A DNA stretch of 26,260 nucleotides, taken from positions 1 to 26,260 of the IMG/VR virus record IMGVR_UViG_3300024343_000102; one strand, 5' to 3'. This document shows, one piece after another, positions 22,407 through 26,260 of this stretch. The translations under genes and the position numbers were made by a program. The notes under the pieces were generated by a model, which had not been told where the DNA came from, searched no databases, and was given only the letters and a program-made list of their open reading frames with translations. The stretch's first letter is position 1. Each line of letters opens with the position of its first letter. The stretch is from a virus.

Positions 22407-24625
22407 TATTCGATAATTTCGCTTCTTATGCCAGTATTCTTATATCTTACAAATTTAACACTTATTTTAGATTCCTGTTTAACAGGTATAAATAGGTGTC
22501 TTCTTGATGCCATTAATGCCAATCCTGAACTAATCGAGGCATCGTGTTTGGTTCGGTTATTAATATCAAATCGGGCCCAGTCATTTAACGTTCTCGTAAA
22601 ATACATGTCACCCATAGACTCTTTTTCTCTGTAGTTTCCTTCCGCATCAATACCAACATATTCCTCGATGTAAGTGTTGATACTATTAGCATGCGCGTGC
22701 TTTACGTCCTCACTAGAGTTGGGAATACCGCCTAGTTCAAGCTCAGTCTTTGATAGCTTAGACGTATGTTTGTCGGGCCTGTTCATTGAGAATGGACGAT
22801 ACCCTCTGTTCTTAAAGTGGTACAATAGTCGCTGTTTGTTGTTCTCTACAAGTATAGGCATTCCGTAGAAAAAACAAGCCATCAATACATCCTCAAAAAA
22901 TATCTCAGCGGTCTGTGGACGAGCAATATACTCCAAGAAGAAGTGATTGGTTGGCGCGCTTTCCATGTGAAAGTTGGTAATGCCATGCAATGCGCCGGCA
23001 GATCCACCACCCCCAACTACACCTGAGATGTCATAAGGGTCACACCCAAACACGCCAATGTCTTTATTGCCAGGATAGAACTTGCCGTCCTTCTTGACGA
23101 CATTGTTGCGCATCTTAGCGTCAGGAATCCACGAAACAATAAACCTACCTTTCGGATCAGGCGTCCAAATAACCTCAGTATCCTTCTCGCCGTTCTTCCA
23201 ATGGAAGTAGCCAGTTGTTAGGACGCGATCTTTAATCATCGCATCGTTGTAGTCAATCTGTTGGTATATCTTAGTTAAGTTGAATAGAGACGACTTACTC
23301 TCATCACGGAAAGCATGCGACTCTGTTCTAGGGAACTGACGGTAGTATTCGTTGAGTGCGTCTGAGTCTGACTTCATTGCAGCCACCTCATTATTCCAAT
23401 AGGTTATGACACCCATGGTAATCTCCTCACCATCGATACCCATAATAGGTTTCTTCGGGTCATCAAACACTGGCCATCCATACTCGTCAATAAAGCCCTC
23501 CATGTTCCACTCCATTGGGATGAACAAAGAGTAAAGCCCTGACTTGGTTTGGCCATTGGCAGATCGCTTGGTTGGGTCGCTGTCGTAGAACAGCTTCTTG
23601 AAATTCTCACCACCTTTACTAAGTGCGTTGGACGTGGAGCCCATCATGCACTTACCAATAATACGACTACCCAAACGTAAACAAGTCTTGGTTACGCGCC
23701 AGTTATTTAGAATGTTTTCAGGCTTCTCCCACTTACCACTCTCGTCGTGTACAAGTAAAAGCAGCTTTTCACCGTCATAGCTGTTGTCTGCGGTGTTTTT
23801 CCAGTCGATGGTAGTATCTAACCCTTCTATATCATCATCGCGCTCCTCATCCATATTCTTGCGCGTAATCTTACTCGCAGGAACACGGAATGCCAACTCC
23901 GTCTTCGGGTTGTCCATACCGTCTTGGATCGGCTTGAAAAAGAAGGGATAATTTCTTACAATTGGCACAACCTTGTCGGTAAACATCTTCTTGGCATCCG
24001 ATCCGGTCTTGGATAGAATACCAAGGCGAGCATCTCTGACAATTGTACCTGTATTTGACGTCTCTGCAGACGACATGAATGAGAAACCTGAACGACGGTT
24101 CTTTAGGTAGCACATGCCAAACGCTCGGCTGTCTGCCTTACATGCCTCCCAAAATATGTAGAAGATCCGGTTGGACTCACGGAAGTCAGGCAGACCAATG
24201 TCAATCTTGGTCCACTGAAGGTACATGTAGTGTGTACCAGTCATGTAGGTTGGATTACCATTGTTGATAAACCAAAAGCCTTGCTCACGCCTCTCAAACT
24301 CAGTCTCGATCATGTCGACGTACTTCAGCTTGAACGCATTGTCTCTTCGGTTCCAATCAAATATTGACTTGATTTTCTGTAGCTCGGCTGGATAGTCTAT
24401 TGGTTGCCATCTGTTGCCTCTGTTCTCTACTACTTTAGGAGTAGATGGCAAAGCAACCTTTAAGCCATTTATCTCATAGATTTCACCAATGGTTCCGTCT
24501 TTAGATATAACAATTAGGTCATACTCCTTATTGTAACCATAGTCCCATGACTTTTTATTGTTCTTAGTATTAAGAGCAGTCTTGTTGACGTAGTCAGTTA
24601 CTATGGAGTACAGCTTATTTTCCAT
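22406..24625 (-). CDS. terL: Terminase large subunit (packaging ATPase/nuclease), 739 aa
   Basis: A complete 739-aa frame. The ATPase half has a Walker A-like loop KNRRSGFSF (residues about 175-183), a Walker B strand LLLLVHDE (288-295, with D294/E295), and a coupling motif MMGSTSN (327-333). FPRTESHAFR (431-440) is a typical linker to the nuclease. The RNase H-like nuclease half has GCDPYD (D529), LVENN (E594) and HDASISSGLAL (D695), supplying the expected acidic residues. It would cut and translocate phage DNA into the procapsid through the portal encoded next. The P-loop lacks the usual GKS/T, as often in this group, where an Arg-rich loop replaces it. The upstream 91-aa gene overlaps by 11 bases, and the portal follows by TAATG. 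Confidence 0.93.
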   Translation of the reverse strand: MENKLYSIVTDYVNKTALNTKNNKKSWDYGYNKEYDLIVISKDGTIGEIYEINGLKVALPSTPKVVENRGNRWQPIDYPAELQKIKSIFDWNRRDNAFKLKYVDMIETEFERREQGFWFINNGNPTYMTGTHYMYLQWTKIDIGLPDFRESNRIFYIFWEACKADSRAFGMCYLKNRRSGFSFMSSAETSNTGTIVRDARLGILSKTGSDAKKMFTDKVVPIVRNYPFFFKPIQDGMDNPKTELAFRVPASKITRKNMDEERDDDIEGLDTTIDWKNTADNSYDGEKLLLLVHDESGKWEKPENILNNWRVTKTCLRLGSRIIGKCMMGSTSNALSKGGENFKKLFYDSDPTKRSANGQTKSGLYSLFIPMEWNMEGFIDEYGWPVFDDPKKPIMGIDGEEITMGVITYWNNEVAAMKSDSDALNEYYRQFPRTESHAFRDESKSSLFNLTKIYQQIDYNDAMIKDRVLTTGYFHWKNGEKDTEVIWTPDPKGRFIVSWIPDAKMRNNVVKKDGKFYPGNKDIGVFGCDPYDISGVVGGGGSAGALHGITNFHMESAPTNHFFLEYIARPQTAEIFFEDVLMACFFYGMPILVENNKQRLLYHFKNRGYRPFSMNRPDKHTSKLSKTELELGGIPNSSEDVKHAHANSINTYIEEYVGIDAEGNYREKESMGDMYFTRTLNDWARFDINNRTKHDASISSGLALMASRRHLFIPVKQESKISVKFVRYKNTGIRSEIIE

Positions 24626-24890
24626 GTCTTGCTCTTCCTTCTGCGAAACCTGATTTGCCGAGTGTAACTTCTACTATTGGCCCCTCTGCAGCCTTATTCT
24701 CCTCCTCTTCGATCTTGTTGAGCATATACATGGCATCCTCAAATGCCAAACGCTTAGCTGACGCTGCGTTCTTCATCTTATCGGCCGATATGTCGTCCTC
24801 AGCGTGAGTGATGATAGGTGACTTTAGCACCTTGATCAACTCATCGATAGCCTGCTTAGCAGCCTCTACTATTTCTCCCTTTTTAGACAT
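24615..24890 (-). CDS. Small helical protein before the terminase (possible small terminase subunit), 91 aa
   Basis: A complete 91-aa frame overlapping both neighbours. It is helical: residues 1-25 form one amphipathic helix and about 36-65 a second (DKMKNAASAKRLAFEDAMYMLNKIEEEE). The tail is Gly/Arg-rich (GFAEGRARHGK). The position right before terL is where small terminase subunits usually lie, but the protein is short, and I see no helix-turn-helix DNA-binding motif. It could equally be a conserved accessory protein of the packaging module. The TerS idea rests on gene order only. Confidence 0.75.
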   Translation of the reverse strand: MSKKGEIVEAAKQAIDELIKVLKSPIITHAEDDISADKMKNAASAKRLAFEDAMYMLNKIEEEENKAAEGPIVEVTLGKSGFAEGRARHGK

Positions 24891-25432
24891 ATGTTCTTGT
24901 TATACATTCGATATAGTGTCTCACCATCTATTATAAATTCATATTCGCTGTCAGGTGTGAATGAGACTGTGTCACCAACGTTTACGTTGGGGATGGTGTT
25001 TGTTTTATAAACAACCTCACCCCACAGTGCCTCATGTGCTCCCGTAGAGCTAATTAACTTATCCTCAGTTGGTATTGGTCTGATAAAGATAAACGGATCA
25101 ACAGCCTGCCAATCGGCATCTCTCTTGTAAAGATAGACCTGATCTAGCTCAGCTAAAAACAAATCGTCCATGATATAGTTCCAACTACTTTTCTGACGGC
25201 CCTTCATGTCGTTGTAGTACTTGAACACATTGTGGTGAACTACAACAGTGTCACCTGGTTGAACCGGGCCGTTGTAGTAAATAGGGACTGATACCACCAC
25301 TGCGTGGCGGTTAGATGTCTTGTGGTCTTCTTGAGATGAGCTGATATAGAAGTCTGTATCTCCAAACTTCCTTATGTTATCGTACCGCCTCTGACCAACT
25401 GGTTTGATGATGAAGCAGTATGGTGATTTCAT
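24869..25432 (-). CDS. GroES-like co-chaperonin with two tandem beta domains, 187 aa
   Basis: A complete 187-aa frame. Two segments share the GroES-type strand order G/A-x-V-V, then V-x-x-G-D-x-V: the first AVVVSVP...VQPGDTVVVHH (about 44-67) and the second GEVVYKT...NVNVGDTVSF (about 138-157). Each is followed by a late strand before a hydrophobic end (LDQVYLY and NICLKREK). GroES has one such domain of about 97 residues; here the chain looks like two. Phage co-chaperonins such as T4 gp31 replace host GroES to fold the capsid protein, a plausible job so close to the capsid genes. I do not see a classic IVL mobile loop, so binding to a chaperonin is uncertain, and another beta-barrel role is possible. 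Confidence 0.65.
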   Translation of the reverse strand: MKSPYCFIIKPVGQRRYDNIRKFGDTDFYISSSQEDHKTSNRHAVVVSVPIYYNGPVQPGDTVVVHHNVFKYYNDMKGRQKSSWNYIMDDLFLAELDQVYLYKRDADWQAVDPFIFIRPIPTEDKLISSTGAHEALWGEVVYKTNTIPNVNVGDTVSFTPDSEYEFIIDGETLYRMYNKNICLKREK

Positions 25433-25653
25433 TAGTAATCTATTTTGTATTCTATTGCAATGGGCATTGCATTAGAGAATGATTTCCATTTAATAATCTC
25501 TTTTTCCTTGATAATCCAAACGCAGATAGATCCATCATCCTCCTTACGGATGGTGTTAATCTCCCACGTTTTATCTAGGATAGACTGACCTACCATGTAG
25601 TGCATGCACTTCATGTAGTCAGGGCCAATGGAAATTTTTCTAATTATACTCAC
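25432..25653 (-). CDS. Conserved small protein of the packaging cluster, 73 aa
   Basis: A complete 73-aa frame with a GTG start at 25653 that overlaps the upstream gene's stop region by 14 bases; its own stop forms TAATG with the co-chaperonin start. It begins with SIIRKISIGPDYMKCMHYMVGQ and ends with MPIAIEYKIDY, a pair of motifs I remember in small genes of the same position in environmental Bacteroidetes phages. Internal ATGs exist at residues 14, 17 and 20, but they would remove the conserved IGPDY part, so GTG is preferred. No function is known to me. Confidence 0.75.
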   Translation of the reverse strand: MSIIRKISIGPDYMKCMHYMVGQSILDKTWEINTIRKEDDGSICVWIIKEKEIIKWKSFSNAMPIAIEYKIDY

Positions 25654-25876
25654 CTGTTTGTAGGTTTACACTGACATCGCCATACTTTTCAAAGATGGAT
25701 TGCTGCTCTTGTGTGAGCTTTCCTGCCGCAACTTCAAGTTGCTGCATCGTGAGTTCTTTCTGCTCGCCTAAACGACGAACGCTCATCTCGATGTCTGCTA
25801 GATTAAATTTTAGGTCTCTGTAAACTCGGTTAGCGTTAACCAACGCTTCGAGCTCTTCTTTTTTGATTTTTGACAT
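25640..25876 (-). CDS. Small coiled-coil protein, 78 aa
   Basis: I chose the ATG at 25876 (MSKIKKEELEALV), four bases after the upstream stop. A further ATG at 25906 would add ten residues and overlap the upstream gene, and the added residues look like the antisense-like tail of no known fold. The protein is almost entirely helical with heptad-like Leu/Val/Ile spacing through residues 5-60 (LEALVNANRVYRDLKFNLADIEMSV) and a Gln-rich C-terminus. Such short coiled-coil proteins often precede packaging genes in these phages. Role unknown. Confidence 0.75.
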   Translation of the reverse strand: MSKIKKEELEALVNANRVYRDLKFNLADIEMSVRRLGEQKELTMQQLEVAAGKLTQEQQSIFEKYGDVSVNLQTGEYN

Positions 25877-25880
25877 ATGA

Positions 25881-26260
25881 TTAGATTGAAATATACCAAG
25901 TTGCATTGGTATGACTATACTGTAGACATACCGGTGTGTTTGCTGTTAATGTAGCAGGAGCGCCAACAATAGCAGCACCAGCTGATGCCCATGTTGTTGT
26001 AGCTCTAGTTGCTGTTGACATAATTACATACTTAACACCATCAAGATTTGAGTTTGATGCTGGAAGAGTAACCGCAAAAGATGCGCCAGCTGTTCCTGTA
26101 AAGTATGTGTTTACGTTTGTAAGTGTAGCTGCTGTAAGCAAGTTAGTCGCGATTACACTAGGAGTCTGATTCAAGGCCAATAAGGCAGTGACATCAAAGT
26201 TAACTGTATTTCCAGCAGCATTAGTGCCAAATACTTTTGATGTTGTGCTTGGTGTTTCTG
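25881..26260 (-). CDS. C-terminal part of a fibre-like beta-rich protein, 5' end outside the window
   Basis: The frame is open to the right edge; at least 125 residues are present and the start lies beyond 26260. A TTG at 26180 is in frame but has coding sequence before it, so it is not the true start. The sequence is rich in Thr, Ala, Asn and Val with few charges: strands such as FAVTLPASN, GVKYVIMSTAT and AAIVGAPATL, then a final YSHTNATWYISI. The 'TLPxxxxxxGxxYxI...W' layout is usual for the C-terminal domains of phage fibres and head spikes, which form trimers. It is placed upstream of the packaging genes, so it may be a head fibre or the end of an unrelated tail fibre operon. Confidence 0.7.
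   Translation of the reverse strand, partial: ETPSTTSKVFGTNAAGNTVNFDVTALLALNQTPSVIATNLLTAATLTNVNTYFTGTAGASFAVTLPASNSNLDGVKYVIMSTATRATTTWASAGAAIVGAPATLTANTPVCLQYSHTNATWYISI

Noticed and set aside
24615-24890. Confident assignment of the 91-aa protein as small terminase subunit
   Set aside because: Only gene order supports it; no DNA-binding motif is visible and the length is short.
26195-26202. Another TAACTTTG match near the right edge
   Set aside because: It lies inside an open coding frame, and the ATG after it is out of frame; probably chance.
1-26260. Integrase, attachment site, lysogeny repressor or tRNA genes
   Set aside because: None seen on either strand; the window is purely structural genes, so lifestyle cannot be judged from it.

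Overview
The window is one arm of the structural (late) region of a tailed bacteriophage genome. Every gene I can support lies on the minus strand, so the transcriptional order runs from right (26260) to left (1). Packing is very tight: many neighbours share a stop/start TAATG or overlap by 10-25 bases. There are no tRNAs, rRNAs, insertion sequences or CRISPR arrays. The sequence is AT-rich, the starts lack Shine-Dalgarno sites, the gaps carry the Bacteroidetes-type -7 promoter box TAnnTTTG, and a BACON-like domain sits in a tail protein. Together these point to a phage of a Bacteroidetes (probably flavobacterial) host. The packaging and portal-tail proteins resemble the crAss-like and environmental Bacteroidetes podovirus-type lineage. 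The family placement comes from remembered motifs, not from a search.

Layout in transcription order. (1) 26260-24615: a fibre-like C-terminal fragment, a small coiled-coil protein, a 73-aa conserved protein, a two-domain GroES-like protein and a 91-aa protein just before the terminase. (2) 24625-19351: large terminase, portal and a conserved 210-aa protein, linked by TAATG junctions. (3) 19314-15509: probable scaffold, major capsid protein, a 254-aa protein and a 92-aa protein. Each of the last three is followed by an intrinsic terminator. (4) 15432-13805: two head-tail connector or ring-type proteins. (5) 13804-5531: the distal tail module. A large tail ('muzzle'/stabilization-type) protein ends in a BACON-like domain. 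It is followed by an 881-aa modular adhesin with poly-threonine linkers, a glycosyltransferase-like gene coupled to it by TAATG, and then a separate gene carrying what looks like the missing C-terminal part of the muzzle protein. (6) 5521-1: a GNAT-type acetyltransferase and three ejection or cargo-type proteins, the last over 1000 aa and cut by the window edge.

How the genes fit together: terminase and portal package DNA into a shell of capsid protein built on the scaffold, and the GroES-like protein may help fold it. Connectors and the muzzle close the portal vertex, the adhesin would touch the host surface, and the internal proteins would leave with the DNA. The most unusual part is 5531-13804. 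An adhesin-glycosyltransferase cassette sits between two halves of a normally continuous tail protein, and the poly-Thr linkers are obvious candidate acceptors for the neighbouring enzyme, giving a possible phage-encoded, self-glycosylated, mucin-like receptor-binding system.
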